In this document: positions 1 through 8,583 of the stretch, in pieces | How positions within the stretch are numbered: the first letter of the stretch is position 1 | Layout: every line of letters begins with the position of its first letter | NCBI GenBank assembly: GCA_964630235.1 | Contig: CAZVUO010000002.1 | Span: 310,001-374,000 of the forward strand | DNA: 64,000 nucleotides | Direction of reading: 5' to 3' | Source of the DNA: JBFLYH01 sp964630235 | GTDB taxonomy: Bacteria; Oederibacteriota; JAAXVQ01; JAUVAV01 | Translations under genes and position numbers: made by a program | Notes under the pieces: model-generated | What the model was told of the DNA's origin: nothing | What the model saw: the letters and a program-made list of their open reading frames with translations, nothing else | Database searches by the model: none

Positions 1-470
1 ATCCGGCCATTGAGCAGGTGCTCGGTGTAAAGGAAAAACGCGTCGGTCAGAAACAAGTCCAGGCCAGCCGCCGTTTCATTCCACGCGGCGCTCGGCACGC
101 CGTTGGACACCTGTTCTCTCAGCAGGCGGACGCGGGTTTGGATGTCCTTCAAATGGTACTCTTCGGAACGCAGCCCCTCGCTCTCGGCCTGCTGGAGCAC
201 CCGGATCAATTGGTCGGCCACGGGCTTGGGCTGATACAAGTTGAGCCAGGCAGGCTGGAAATGCCGGGCCGCGTAAAAATCCCGCGCCAATTGCGGGGCA
301 TAAATCATATGTCCCTTGATCTTCAAAGGCCCCTGCCCCTTCACCTGGTACAGCCAATACCCCAGCGTTCCAGAAACACCGCTGGTCAAGATCAGACCCG
401 GGCTCTTCGGCGGCTGGCAGGCAGTAAGCGCGAGTAAAATAATGATTGCGAAGTGCTTAAAAAAGCGCAT
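1..470 (-). CDS. L,D-transpeptidase (YcbB-like) lipoprotein, N-terminal part
   Basis: Partial gene on the minus strand; the reading frame stays open from an ATG at 470 to the window edge (156 codons). It starts with a lipoprotein signal whose lipobox is LTAC (lipidated Cys18). The segment that follows matches the scaffold domain of YcbB-type murein L,D-transpeptidases: YAARHFQPAWLN, then a helix with ADQLIRVLQQAESEGL, and LDLFLTDAFFLYTEHLLNGR, which in this family precedes the catalytic part. These enzymes make 3-3 cross-links in peptidoglycan in the periplasm. The catalytic Cys/His region lies outside the window, so activity cannot be judged. A lipid anchor, probably to the outer membrane, is somewhat unusual for this family. 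Confidence 0.8.
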   Translation of the reverse strand, partial: MRFFKHFAIIILLALTACQPPKSPGLILTSGVSGTLGYWLYQVKGQGPLKIKGHMIYAPQLARDFYAARHFQPAWLNLYQPKPVADQLIRVLQQAESEGLRSEEYHLKDIQTRVRLLREQVSNGVPSAAWNETAAGLDLFLTDAFFLYTEHLLNGR

Positions 471-866
471 AATTTTTAAAAAGAACCTTTTTTCAGGATT
501 CAGCCAGATTTAACCCTGCCGCACGCTGCGGGGTATCCAGCTAGCAGGCCCCGAAACCGTGACCCCTCCATCACCGCAACAAACCGCGGGGTATTCGGTG
601 AAGGGAAATAACGAAAATTCGTCGTTCCGCCGGAATACTTGGCGCTTGTTTAAAAAGCTTAAAAATAAACAATATCCGAATACAGCCGGGATGCCAATCT
701 AATTTTCGTCAAATTGGAGCTGGTCATTAACCAGCCCGCTGAACCCGGATCAAGAATATACTTATTTTTAAAAGAATTCAGTAACGCGCGGACGCGTGAT
801 TCTTGGCACGAATGATGCTTTGTTATTGGGCGTGGCTGATACCCCAAGTGAAAGGAGATCAAACCC
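471..866. other. intergenic regulatory region between divergent genes
   Basis: This 396-base gap has no convincing gene. It is AT-richer than its surroundings and separates the leftward transpeptidase from the rightward envelope locus. It holds short dyads, including ACGAA-AA-TTCGT at 611-622 and CTGGT-N5-ACCAG at 720-734, and two similar GCGGGGTAT segments near 530 and 587. Any of these could be activator sites for the sigma-54 promoter at 803-820. Which protein binds them is unknown. Confidence 0.5.
803..820 (+). promoter_or_regulatory. sigma-54 (-24/-12) promoter candidate
   Basis: TTGGCACG, four bases, then ATGCTT. The -24 GG (805-806) and -12 GC (817-818) have the 10-base spacing required by RpoN, and the -24 half is a full consensus match; the -12 half is ATGC instead of TTGC. 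Transcription would start near 830, giving a leader of about 37 nt before the ATG at 867, with AAAGGAG as ribosome binding site. The gene set it heads encodes a sigma-54 activator, which raises the likelihood that the site is real. Confidence 0.65.
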
Positions 867-1943
867 ATGAAAAACAGAATGCTCATGATCCTGGCCGGAC
901 TAGGACTCTCGGCCCTCCTGGCAGCCCCTGCCGCCGCCATCCGCGCAATAAACGATTTCCGCATTTCGGATCAGGTCAAGGACACGGTGATCGAGAAATA
1001 CGCCAGCGATGTCTCGGCCGCTTCCGTGGATTCCTCGCCGCAAACGCGCGAACAAGAGGTGAAGCAGATCCAGGAGCTCCTGCGCCTGGATGCGCTGGAC
1101 CGGGAGAACACGGCCCGGGAGGCCCTGCGCCAGGAGAACCTGGAAGACCGGATCAAAGGCCACGAGGACCTGGAACTGGCCCTGGAAGAAAAGAACATGG
1201 ACCTGCATCTGGGCAAGAGCCTGGTTGACGTGCACGGCAACCGCGTACGCATGGAAGAATACGTCCTGCGGCCCGAAGCCAACCAGGTGCAATTCCTCAA
1301 CCTGACCATGCGCGACAACCGCCTGGATTACATCAGTTACGTGGCCACGTTCAACGACATTTTGCCGCGCGACACCCGCGGCCTGTGGCGCAAGGAATTC
1401 GGGAGCACCGCGCCGGAGATCTACCTCGAGACCGAAACCGTCAAGTATTCCAACCTGACGGACGCCGTGGATTTCGGCATCGGATATTTCGAGCCGACCT
1501 GGGTGGCCGAGATCCAGCAATACGTCCTGCCCGAGCGCGAGTCCTCCCTGCGCGTGAACACCATCCTCAAATGGGGGCACGAGCGCCCGACCCCGCAGGC
1601 GGACTTCACCTTCCTGCCGGACGCCGTGGGCGTACGCGAGGTCAGTCTGGAATTTACCGACCTGAATCTCCTGGCGCCCAAGGTCCGCTGGACCTTCAAC
1701 GACGACACCTATCTCGAACTGCAGCGCTACCTGATCACCGAGGACGGCAGCATCTTCACCCTGCGCTGGGGCAGCCTGTCCGACCTGATCAACCTCCTGA
1801 CGAACTTCCAGGCTTTTGTCTTCAACTCCTACAAAGAACAGATCTTCACGGCCACGGAGTTCGAAGGCCGGACCATTGACACGGTCTCCCAGTTCCTGCG
1901 CCTGGTGGACATTTTCGCGGACGACGACCGGGGGTGGCGCTGA
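867..1943 (+). CDS. secreted protein of unknown function, first gene of sigma-54 locus
   Basis: 358 aa with a clear Sec signal peptide (residues 1 to about 24, ending APAAA). The mature protein opens with a charged, probably coiled-coil segment (about 55-105, rich in Glu/Arg/Leu) and continues with a mixed, probably beta-rich domain; no cysteine pair or known catalytic motif is visible. I do not recognise the family. The start has a good AAAGGAG site. It is followed by a strong intrinsic terminator and then an outer-membrane barrel gene, so it may be the most highly made product of the locus and could work with the barrel in the periplasm. Confidence 0.8.
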   Translation: MKNRMLMILAGLGLSALLAAPAAAIRAINDFRISDQVKDTVIEKYASDVSAASVDSSPQTREQEVKQIQELLRLDALDRENTAREALRQENLEDRIKGHEDLELALEEKNMDLHLGKSLVDVHGNRVRMEEYVLRPEANQVQFLNLTMRDNRLDYISYVATFNDILPRDTRGLWRKEFGSTAPEIYLETETVKYSNLTDAVDFGIGYFEPTWVAEIQQYVLPERESSLRVNTILKWGHERPTPQADFTFLPDAVGVREVSLEFTDLNLLAPKVRWTFNDDTYLELQRYLITEDGSIFTLRWGSLSDLINLLTNFQAFVFNSYKEQIFTATEFEGRTIDTVSQFLRLVDIFADDDRGWR

Positions 1944-1950
1944 CCATCCC

Positions 1951-1992
1951 GCAGGACCGCGGGCCAAACGGCCCGCGGTCCTGCTTTTTTTT
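1951..1992 (+). terminator. intrinsic terminator inside the envelope operon
   Basis: A 15-bp perfect stem (1951-1965 with 1970-1984), AAAC loop and eight T residues. It lies 7 bases after the stop of the first gene and 41 bases before the start of the second. No separate promoter is evident between terminator and next gene, so it probably limits read-through into the barrel, kinase and regulator genes. Confidence 0.9.
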
Positions 1993-2033
1993 GACCTGAA
2001 CCGACGGATCTTCATACACGGAGGAACCAAAAG

Positions 2034-3359
2034 ATGAAACGCCTAACCCGGTTGGCCGCAAGCTGCCTGCTGACCGCCCTGCTCCTGAGCGGCGCACTCG
2101 CGAAAGCGGAGATCAAATTTTCGCCCATGTTCGACGCCAGCGTGGCCGTCAATCACGCTAATTACGATCCGAAATCCTCCACGACCCAAACCGACGCCGA
2201 CGGCAATCCGGTCAGCGGCAAATCCCAATCCAACGCCGCCAACCTTTACCTCTATGGATCGCCCAACCTGGCCTGGACCGAGATCCCGGGCCTGTGGTTC
2301 ACGCCCATGGCGGAATACGAATTCAACGACACCAACAACATCTTGAACCTCGATGACGAGACCTTCATCTACGACCAGCGCCTGAGTTTCTATTATCTTC
2401 TGGGCTGTAACTACGACCTGAGCCGCATGATCACCGCGAAGCTCAAGGGCTTCGGCCGGCTGGAACGGGTAAAAGAAGCCGCGTCCGAATCCCTGGAGAA
2501 CGGCATGTACGGATACAATGACGCCGGCGCCTGGGGCGAGATCAGCGCCGCCTACCAACTGGGCTGGGCCATGCGGAGCAAGCTCGGTTATAAAGGGTAT
2601 GCCCGGCGCTACCCTTTTTATACCAACGCCGATTTCGTCGACGAGTACGAAAGGACCCTCGGGCCGTGGCCTGCGGACCTCCCCCGCGACCTGCACGAGA
2701 AGGACATCGACGTGAGCGAAGCTTGGCTCCGGCAGGAGATGACCCTGGGCAAACTGCCGCTCCTGGCCAACCTGGAAGTGCGGCTCAAAGACGTGCAGTA
2801 TACTGAGATGCGCGCGATCCTGTCCGACGGCACGTTCGGAGAATCCCTGCGGAACGACATGTATATGGATATTTCCGCCGAGTTCCCTTTCCTCATCAAT
2901 CCGTATCACCAGCTCGAACTGGATTACGCCTACCGTCTCCGCGGTTCGAACCAGGCATACTTCGACATGGGCAATCAGCTGTACCTGGACGGATATTACA
3001 ATTACTACCAGCATAGCGTGCGCTTGCTCTATAATTTCAAATTCGCCTTTAAGCTCACGGGGTATGCCCCGCAAGGCTCCCTGGGATTCGATCTCCAGCG
3101 GCGCCAGTACCTTTCCCGGCCGTCGCGCCAGAAGCAAAGCGCGGACGATACCACCGGCGTCTATGTTTTCGACAAGCCCCACTGGGAAAGCACCCTGAAC
3201 GTGGCGATCACCCTGCGCCAGCGATTATTCGTGGAGTGGTTCAATTTGTTCGCGAGTTTCCATGCGATCAACCAGGTATCGAACACCAACATTGAGGACG
3301 CCGCGACCTACAATTACAGCTACACCACCCTCACGCTGGGCGCGGCTGTTTCCTACTGA
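2034..3359 (+). CDS. outer-membrane beta-barrel protein, unknown family
   Basis: 441 aa. A signal peptide (1 to about 25, ending GALAKA) is followed by many alternating amphipathic strands rich in Tyr, Asp, Asn and Leu, and the chain ends in an aromatic residue (TLGAAVSY), as expected of a BAM-inserted barrel. There is no TonB box or plug-like domain near the N-terminus, so a porin-like channel is more likely than a receptor. GGAGG precedes the ATG. The kinase gene begins 10 bases downstream, so a link between barrel and sensor is likely. Substrate unknown. Confidence 0.75.
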   Translation: MKRLTRLAASCLLTALLLSGALAKAEIKFSPMFDASVAVNHANYDPKSSTTQTDADGNPVSGKSQSNAANLYLYGSPNLAWTEIPGLWFTPMAEYEFNDTNNILNLDDETFIYDQRLSFYYLLGCNYDLSRMITAKLKGFGRLERVKEAASESLENGMYGYNDAGAWGEISAAYQLGWAMRSKLGYKGYARRYPFYTNADFVDEYERTLGPWPADLPRDLHEKDIDVSEAWLRQEMTLGKLPLLANLEVRLKDVQYTEMRAILSDGTFGESLRNDMYMDISAEFPFLINPYHQLELDYAYRLRGSNQAYFDMGNQLYLDGYYNYYQHSVRLLYNFKFAFKLTGYAPQGSLGFDLQRRQYLSRPSRQKQSADDTTGVYVFDKPHWESTLNVAITLRQRLFVEWFNLFASFHAINQVSNTNIEDAATYNYSYTTLTLGAAVSY

Positions 3360-3369
3360 GCGAGGCCGC

Positions 3370-4785
3370 ATGCCGAAGGTCGTTACCTGGTCCTTGCGCT
3401 GGCAGATCCTGCTGGCCATGCTGGTGGTCCTGGCCGCCACGCTGCTGCTGTTCAGTTCCCTGGCCGGCAATCTCTTCCTAACCACGCTGGACCAGGACCT
3501 GGCCAGCCGCCTCAAACTGGTGGCGGCGCTGGCCCAGCGGGAACTGCCTCTGGAGCGCATGCGGACCTACGCGCCGGGTGACGAGGACGCGGCCATCTAC
3601 CAGAAGGACGCGGCGCGCTTCCAGGCCTTCGCCCGGGCGCACGGTCTGGACCGGCTGAGCCTGGTCTCTCGCCAGGGCCGGGTGCATTTGGACAGCCACC
3701 GGGTCCAGCCGGGCGCCGTGCTTCCAGCCGCCTGGCTGCCCAGGGACCTCCCTGGCCAGCAGTTGACGCGCCTGCACCGCGACCGCCGCGGCACCTGGCA
3801 AAAAACCCTGTGGCTCCCGGCCGGGCAGGACCGGTGGCTGGCGCTGGCCGCGGGTTCGGAAATGCTCGGCGTGATCGACCGCATGTCCCAGCGCCGTCTG
3901 TGGATGCTGGTCCTGGGCCTGGTGCTGGCCCTGCTGCTTTCCTGGGCCGTGACCGCCCTGCTCAGCCGCCGGTTGACCCGCCTGACCCAGGCGTTCCAGG
4001 CCTTGCAAAAGGGCGAGGCCGGCGCGCGGGTGGCCCTGCGGGGCCGGGACGAGGTGGCCTTTCTGGGGCAGGCCTTCAATGACATGGCCGTTGAACTGGA
4101 GGCCCAAACCCGGCGGGAACAGGAACGGCATGAACAGCGCGTCACCGAGCTCAAGGTCCTCTCCGCCGGGGTAGCGCACGAGATCCGCAACCCCCTGGCC
4201 GCGATCAGCGGTCTGGTGGACTTTTTAGCGCGCAAGCTGGAGTCCGGCGCTTCGCCCGAAATCCACGACCTGGTGCGCCGGATCCGGGAAGAGATCAGCC
4301 GCCTGGACCGGATCGTCTCCGAGGTGCTGGCCTATGCCCGCCAGCCGCAGTTGCTGCGCGCGCCGCTGGACCTCAACGCCCTGCGGCAGGACGTGCGCGG
4401 CGTGGACCCAGCCTGCCGGATCAGCGTGGCCCCGGACCTGCCGGCGGCCGCCGCGGATTACGCCGGGCTGCTCACGGTCCTGCGGAACCTGCTGACCAAC
4501 GCCCGGGAAGCGGCCGGCCCGGACGGCGAAGTGGCTTTGACTGTGGTCAGCGGGCCAAACGCACTGCGCTTCGAGGTCACGGACAGCGGGCCGGGCGTGC
4601 CGCCGGACCAGACCGAACGCATTTTCCAGCCGTTCTTTTCCGGCAAACCGCATGGCACGGGCCTGGGCCTGGCCATCGCGCGCAACATCATGGAAGCGCA
4701 CGGCGGCCGTCTGGAGCTGGCGGACACGAAGCAAGGCGCCCACTTTATAGCAACGCTGCCCTGCAACGCCGAAAACAAGCTTTGA
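3370..4785 (+). CDS. membrane sensor histidine kinase, NtrB/ZraS-like
   Basis: 471 aa from the ATG at 3370; an earlier in-frame ATG at 3262 would overlap the barrel gene and add residues unlike a kinase N-terminus. Order: TM1 (about 11-33), periplasmic sensor of about 140 residues, TM2 (about 177-198), HAMP linker, HisKA with the phospho-accepting His270 in AHEIRNP, and HATPase with N-box NLLTNAREAA, DSGPGVP and GTGLGLA. All kinase motifs are intact. Its partner is almost certainly the sigma-54 response regulator downstream, although a repeat of about 200 bases separates the two genes. The signal is unknown but should be sensed in the periplasm. Confidence 0.92.
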   Translation: MPKVVTWSLRWQILLAMLVVLAATLLLFSSLAGNLFLTTLDQDLASRLKLVAALAQRELPLERMRTYAPGDEDAAIYQKDAARFQAFARAHGLDRLSLVSRQGRVHLDSHRVQPGAVLPAAWLPRDLPGQQLTRLHRDRRGTWQKTLWLPAGQDRWLALAAGSEMLGVIDRMSQRRLWMLVLGLVLALLLSWAVTALLSRRLTRLTQAFQALQKGEAGARVALRGRDEVAFLGQAFNDMAVELEAQTRREQERHEQRVTELKVLSAGVAHEIRNPLAAISGLVDFLARKLESGASPEIHDLVRRIREEISRLDRIVSEVLAYARQPQLLRAPLDLNALRQDVRGVDPACRISVAPDLPAAAADYAGLLTVLRNLLTNAREAAGPDGEVALTVVSGPNALRFEVTDSGPGVPPDQTERIFQPFFSGKPHGTGLGLAIARNIMEAHGGRLELADTKQGAHFIATLPCNAENKL

Positions 4786-4839
4786 GGCAAGGAAAATGGG
4801 CAATAGGAGGCGTTTTCCGTCAAATTGCGACGGAACCAA

Positions 4840-5036
4840 ACGAGGGCAGGATGTCGTCCCCTGGCGGGGATTTCCCTCCGGTCAACCATGCCAACTTGGC
4901 TGGCTCCCGAAGGGAGTCCCTCGGCGCCTCTGGCGCCCATATAGGTTATTCCAGTCGGGGAGCGGCGAGTTCGTTTAGGAATGCCCCGGCCTTTTTCGAT
5001 ATAAGGATTTCCCTCGATCGGCCGGGGGGCTCCACC
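4840..5036. repeat. composite palindromic intergenic repeat, copy 1
   Basis: This fills the 264-base gap between kinase and regulator genes. It has short palindromic modules (GCTCCCGAAGGGAG, GGCGCCTCTGGCGCC) and a 53-base core at 4937-4989 that is present as a perfect reverse complement at 10410-10462. The repeat ends next to the AAGGAGG ribosome binding site of the regulator gene. No transposase or gene is visible in it. Confidence 0.8.
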
Positions 5037-5049
5037 AAGGAGGCTTGAC

Positions 5050-6375
5050 GTGGCACGGATCTTGATCGTGGAAGACGAGGACAACATCCGGGAAGTACTG
5101 CTCCGCACCCTGCAGGAACACGGTCACGCCATGACCGCCGTGGCGGACGGCACGGCCGCCCTGGCAGCCTTCGGCCAGCAGGAGTTCGACCTGGTGCTGA
5201 CCGACCTCAAGCTGCCCGGGCTCACGGGATTGGAGCTTTTGGACCACATCAAGGAAAATACGCATGACACGGCGGTGATCCTCATGACCGCTTACGGGTC
5301 GGTGGAAAACGCCGTGGAGGCCATGAAGCGCGGCGCCGACGACTACCTGGTCAAGCCGTTCCGGCTGGAGGAAGTGGAGGTAAAGATCAGCCGCCTGCTG
5401 GAAGAACGGCGCCTGCTCGAGACCAATCGTTTCCTGCAGGCCGAAGCTTCGGCGCGCTTCGGCTCCATCATCGGATCCTCGCCGGCCATGCAGGAGGTCT
5501 TCCGCCTGGTGGACCAGGTGGCCGCCTCCGACGCCACGGTGCTGATCACCGGCGAGACCGGGACCGGCAAGGAACTGGTGGCCCACACCCTGCACCAGCG
5601 CAGCCCGCGGCAGGCCGGGCCGTTCATCACCGTGCACTGCGCCGCGTACAGCCAGAACCTGATCGAGAGCGAACTTTTCGGGCACGAGCGCGGCGCGTTC
5701 ACCGGCGCCACGGCCCAGCGCAAGGGCCGTCTGGAGATCTGCCACGGCGGCACGCTGTTCCTGGACGAGCTGGGCGAGATCCCCCTGGAGATGCAGGTCA
5801 AACTGCTGCGGTTCCTGGAGAACAAGACCTTCGAGCGGGTGGGCGGCAACGAACCGATCACGGTGGACGTCCGGATCATTGGCGCCACGCACCGGGACCT
5901 GCCGGCCATGGTGCAGTCCGGCGCGTTCCGCGAGGACCTGTTCTGGCGCATGAACGTTTTCCCCATCCCGCTGCCGCCCCTGCGCGACCGAAGCGACGAC
6001 ATCCTGCTTCTGGCGCGCCATTTTCTCCAGGCCAAGCAGGGCGGCCGGCAGCTGCGCCTGACACGCTTCAGCGAGCGCCTGCTGCGGGAATATCACTGGC
6101 CGGGCAACGTGCGCGAGCTCGAGAACGTCGTCGAGCGGGCCGTGCTCCTCTCCCCCGGCGACATCCTGCGCGTGGACAGCGCCCTGGCGCGCGCCAGCGA
6201 AGAGGAGAAGCTCGGCGAACGGAACCTGACACAGATCGTGGAAAATCTCGAGCGCCGCCTGATCCAGGAGGCGCTGGCCCAGAGCGGCGGCAACCAGGCC
6301 CAGGCCGCCAAACTCCTGGGCGTCCAGCGCAGCACCCTGCAGTACAAACTTCAAAAATACGGTCTGCTCCCATGA
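5050..6375 (+). CDS. sigma-54-dependent response regulator, NtrC family
   Basis: 441 aa, GTG start with AAGGAGG six bases upstream. Receiver domain (1 to about 120; phospho-acceptor Asp52 in LTDLKLPG), AAA+ domain with Walker A GETGTGKE (168-175), the sigma-54 contact loop GAFTGA (from 215), Walker B LFLDELGE, and a Fis-type helix-turn-helix at the C-terminus (NQAQAAKLLGVQRSTLQYKL). GAFTGA is intact, so it should activate RpoN promoters; the best candidate target is the promoter at 803-820 heading its own locus. Its stop overlaps the next start (ATGA), so the coiled-coil protein is translationally coupled. Confidence 0.95.
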   Translation: MARILIVEDEDNIREVLLRTLQEHGHAMTAVADGTAALAAFGQQEFDLVLTDLKLPGLTGLELLDHIKENTHDTAVILMTAYGSVENAVEAMKRGADDYLVKPFRLEEVEVKISRLLEERRLLETNRFLQAEASARFGSIIGSSPAMQEVFRLVDQVAASDATVLITGETGTGKELVAHTLHQRSPRQAGPFITVHCAAYSQNLIESELFGHERGAFTGATAQRKGRLEICHGGTLFLDELGEIPLEMQVKLLRFLENKTFERVGGNEPITVDVRIIGATHRDLPAMVQSGAFREDLFWRMNVFPIPLPPLRDRSDDILLLARHFLQAKQGGRQLRLTRFSERLLREYHWPGNVRELENVVERAVLLSPGDILRVDSALARASEEEKLGERNLTQIVENLERRLIQEALAQSGGNQAQAAKLLGVQRSTLQYKLQKYGLLP

Positions 6376-7076
6376 ACCGTCCCCGGCAATGGTTCTGTCT
6401 GCTCGCGGTCCTGGGGATATGGCCCGGATGGACGCTGGCCGCGGCCTCGGCTCCCGCCGGGCCGGAGCTGACCCCGGTTCCAGCGCAAACGCTGCGGGAG
6501 GCCCTGCGGCAGTGGGAGGCGCAAAAAGACCAGGTCCGTCGCCTGCAAGCTGAGCTGCGCCAGCTGGACGTGCTGAGCGACCCGGACCGGGACGAGCGCT
6601 ACTGGTGGAACCCCTTCTGGCGCTGGTCCAAGGAAAACCAGGCCCAGCGGGCCACGGAGATCACCCTGCAGCTGCAGAAATTGGAACTTCAGCAGCAGGA
6701 GCTGGAACGCCGCCTGCTGCCGGAAAGCGAACGTTTCGCCCGGCAGGCCCTGGAAAATCCGGACCTGACCCCCGCGGACCAGGAGGCGTGGCTGGTCCTG
6801 GACGCCTGGCGCCTCCCCCGCCTGCTGGCCGAACCTGACTGGGAATCCCTGGCTCCGCCCGGCGATCCCCAGGCGCGGGAACTGTTCCGTTCCCGCCTGA
6901 AAGCCGCCGAGGCGCTCGCGGGCCCTTGGCGCGCACTGGAAGATTATCTCTCGGCATGCCTCCGGAAGTGGGACCCCGGATCGCAGGAAGCGGAACGTTA
7001 TCGCGAATGGCAGAAGCGGCTGCAGGGTTTGCGGTTGCGGCTGGCGGAAACGCAGGAGGTGTTAGGGAAAAAGTAA
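6372..7076 (+). CDS. secreted coiled-coil protein, unknown function
   Basis: 234 aa with a signal peptide (1 to about 24, ending GWTLAAA). Most of the mature chain is helical and Gln/Glu/Arg/Leu-rich (for example ITLQLQKLELQQQELERRLL), with a YWWNPFWRW aromatic patch near residue 77. It overlaps the regulator gene by 4 bases, so it belongs to the same signalling unit and could be a periplasmic modulator of the kinase or a structural partner of the barrel. I do not recognise the family. Confidence 0.75.
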   Translation: MNRPRQWFCLLAVLGIWPGWTLAAASAPAGPELTPVPAQTLREALRQWEAQKDQVRRLQAELRQLDVLSDPDRDERYWWNPFWRWSKENQAQRATEITLQLQKLELQQQELERRLLPESERFARQALENPDLTPADQEAWLVLDAWRLPRLLAEPDWESLAPPGDPQARELFRSRLKAAEALAGPWRALEDYLSACLRKWDPGSQEAERYREWQKRLQGLRLRLAETQEVLGKK

Positions 7077-7078
7077 CG

Positions 7079-7582
7079 TCAATTCCTGGGCGGCTGTTTG
7101 GGGGAAGGGGATTCGGACATGAGTGGCAGATCCGGTACTTCCTGCGCCCGCATGTCCCGGGACCTGGCCCCTCCGGTCGGGCCGTTGTCTTTTTTGGCTG
7201 ATTCCTTGGCAGCGCTCCAGCTGAAAAAGGCGGCAAAAAAGCTCAGCAGTGACGCATACAAGAACATTTCGGCGATGGATAACCCCAGCTGCTCATTGCC
7301 GCTCAACTGGCCCCATTCCAGGAGCCGGTTCTGAATCCGGACCACATGAAACGCCCATTCCGCCAAACCGCCCCCCGTAAGGCCGGCCAAGGAGCCGGCC
7401 AGCGAGGCCTCGCGTGGACGGCCGCGAAAAAAGAATCCCGCCGCGACAGCCGCGGCGAACATGGGAATCGGCGCATAAACCACGTCTAAAAAGGCCATGA
7501 CCCAGGCGGTTGCGGCCTGGACCAGCGCGATCCAAAAGATGACACCCCAATCTGAACCCTTGAATTGCACGCGGCTCGTCAT
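7079..7582 (-). CDS. small integral membrane protein, unknown
   Basis: 167 aa from the ATG at 7582, chosen because it has a GGAAG site upstream; longer in-frame starts run into the neighbouring gene. Three or four hydrophobic segments (about 13-32, 37-52, 63-83, 105-128) are followed by a charged, Pro/Ser-rich cytoplasmic-looking tail of about 40 residues. It lies 68 bases downstream of the 7651-8544 gene in the same direction and may be cotranscribed with it and ldh. No family recognised. Confidence 0.6.
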   Translation of the reverse strand: MTSRVQFKGSDWGVIFWIALVQAATAWVMAFLDVVYAPIPMFAAAVAAGFFFRGRPREASLAGSLAGLTGGGLAEWAFHVVRIQNRLLEWGQLSGNEQLGLSIAEMFLYASLLSFFAAFFSWSAAKESAKKDNGPTGGARSRDMRAQEVPDLPLMSESPSPKQPPRN

Positions 7583-7650
7583 GTCGCTTCCTGCTGAGGA
7601 GTTGATAAGGTATTCATTATACCGTGGTCGGCAGCCACGGGCAAGCGCTG

Positions 7651-8544
7651 TTATTTTTTCCGCACCGCGGCTTTGGGGGTCCGTTTCCGCGGTGTGCCCT
7701 TGCCAGCGGCTTGGCGCGTGGTTTTTGTAGTGCCGCCGCGTCTCAAAGCCTTTTTCCGCGCCGCCGGACCCCCGGCGGCCGCCGGATTGGGGATCGCGTT
7801 TTCCAGCCGTTCCAACAGCATGCCGACCAGCACCAGCGATTTCAGCACCTGAGCGGGCGCATCCGCCCGCAGGCTCAGCGCGCCGGCGCATAAATGGCCC
7901 AGCGCCTCCAGCTCCTGCTTCAAGCGGGAGCCGGCCAGGTGCGGCAGCAGCACGCGCGGCGGGTCCTGCGCGAACAGCGCGACCACTTCGCCGGGCCGGA
8001 AGGATTCCCGGCGCAGCAGGTGTACCAGGCGTTGTTGGAGCTGCTGGCTGGCCGCGGACATGGCTTCGGAAAAATGCCCGGCCAGGAACGCCTGCCGGGT
8101 GGCTTCCACAATCTCCGGGGTCATGAGCATGGACCCGAAAAGGCGTTCGCGCTCCTTTTCCTGTTCCTGGCCGAGCTGGGCGGCCACCCGCCGCTCCAGG
8201 AGCGGCTTGTGCTCCGCGTTCGAGGTTTCACCCCGCAAGGTGACCTGCTGGTGGTCCGGGCGACGCACCAGGCTGATTTTGACGTTCATGCCCTTGATCC
8301 ACTGGTTCGACACCTGCACCAGATGCAGATCCGGCCAGGCGGAGTCCGGCAGACGGCTGGACAGTTCCGCGGCCGTGAGGTCCAGGGTGTTCCGTTCGCC
8401 GGTATTTTTCTCCAGCATCAGTTCCAGCCGGGCCTCTTCGTCGAACACGAGGCTGTCCAAAACGGTCTGGCACAATTCCACGAACTGGGATGCGCCGAAT
8501 TCCGGGCGCAAACGGTAGCTCAGGTCAAATTGCGTTCCGTTCAT
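7651..8544 (-). CDS. unknown protein with HEPN/Ymh-like C-terminal part and basic tail
   Basis: 297 aa, start supported by GGGAGG. The N-terminal 130 residues are not recognised. Residues about 140-265 faintly resemble the TIGR02391 (Ymh) family: a segment of the form PEIVEATRQAFLAGHFSEAM, then a final LVLVGMLLERLENA helix; the RNP/His motif typical of that family is missing. The last 40 residues are almost all Lys, Arg, Ala, Gly and Thr, like a histone-H1-type nucleic-acid-binding tail. It sits between ldh and a membrane protein gene, so context gives no firm function. Confidence 0.6.
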   Translation of the reverse strand: MNGTQFDLSYRLRPEFGASQFVELCQTVLDSLVFDEEARLELMLEKNTGERNTLDLTAAELSSRLPDSAWPDLHLVQVSNQWIKGMNVKISLVRRPDHQQVTLRGETSNAEHKPLLERRVAAQLGQEQEKERERLFGSMLMTPEIVEATRQAFLAGHFSEAMSAASQQLQQRLVHLLRRESFRPGEVVALFAQDPPRVLLPHLAGSRLKQELEALGHLCAGALSLRADAPAQVLKSLVLVGMLLERLENAIPNPAAAGGPAARKKALRRGGTTKTTRQAAGKGTPRKRTPKAAVRKK

Positions 8545-8583
8545 GCCTGACCTCCCTCAAGGGACTGGTGGTACCGAGCCATT

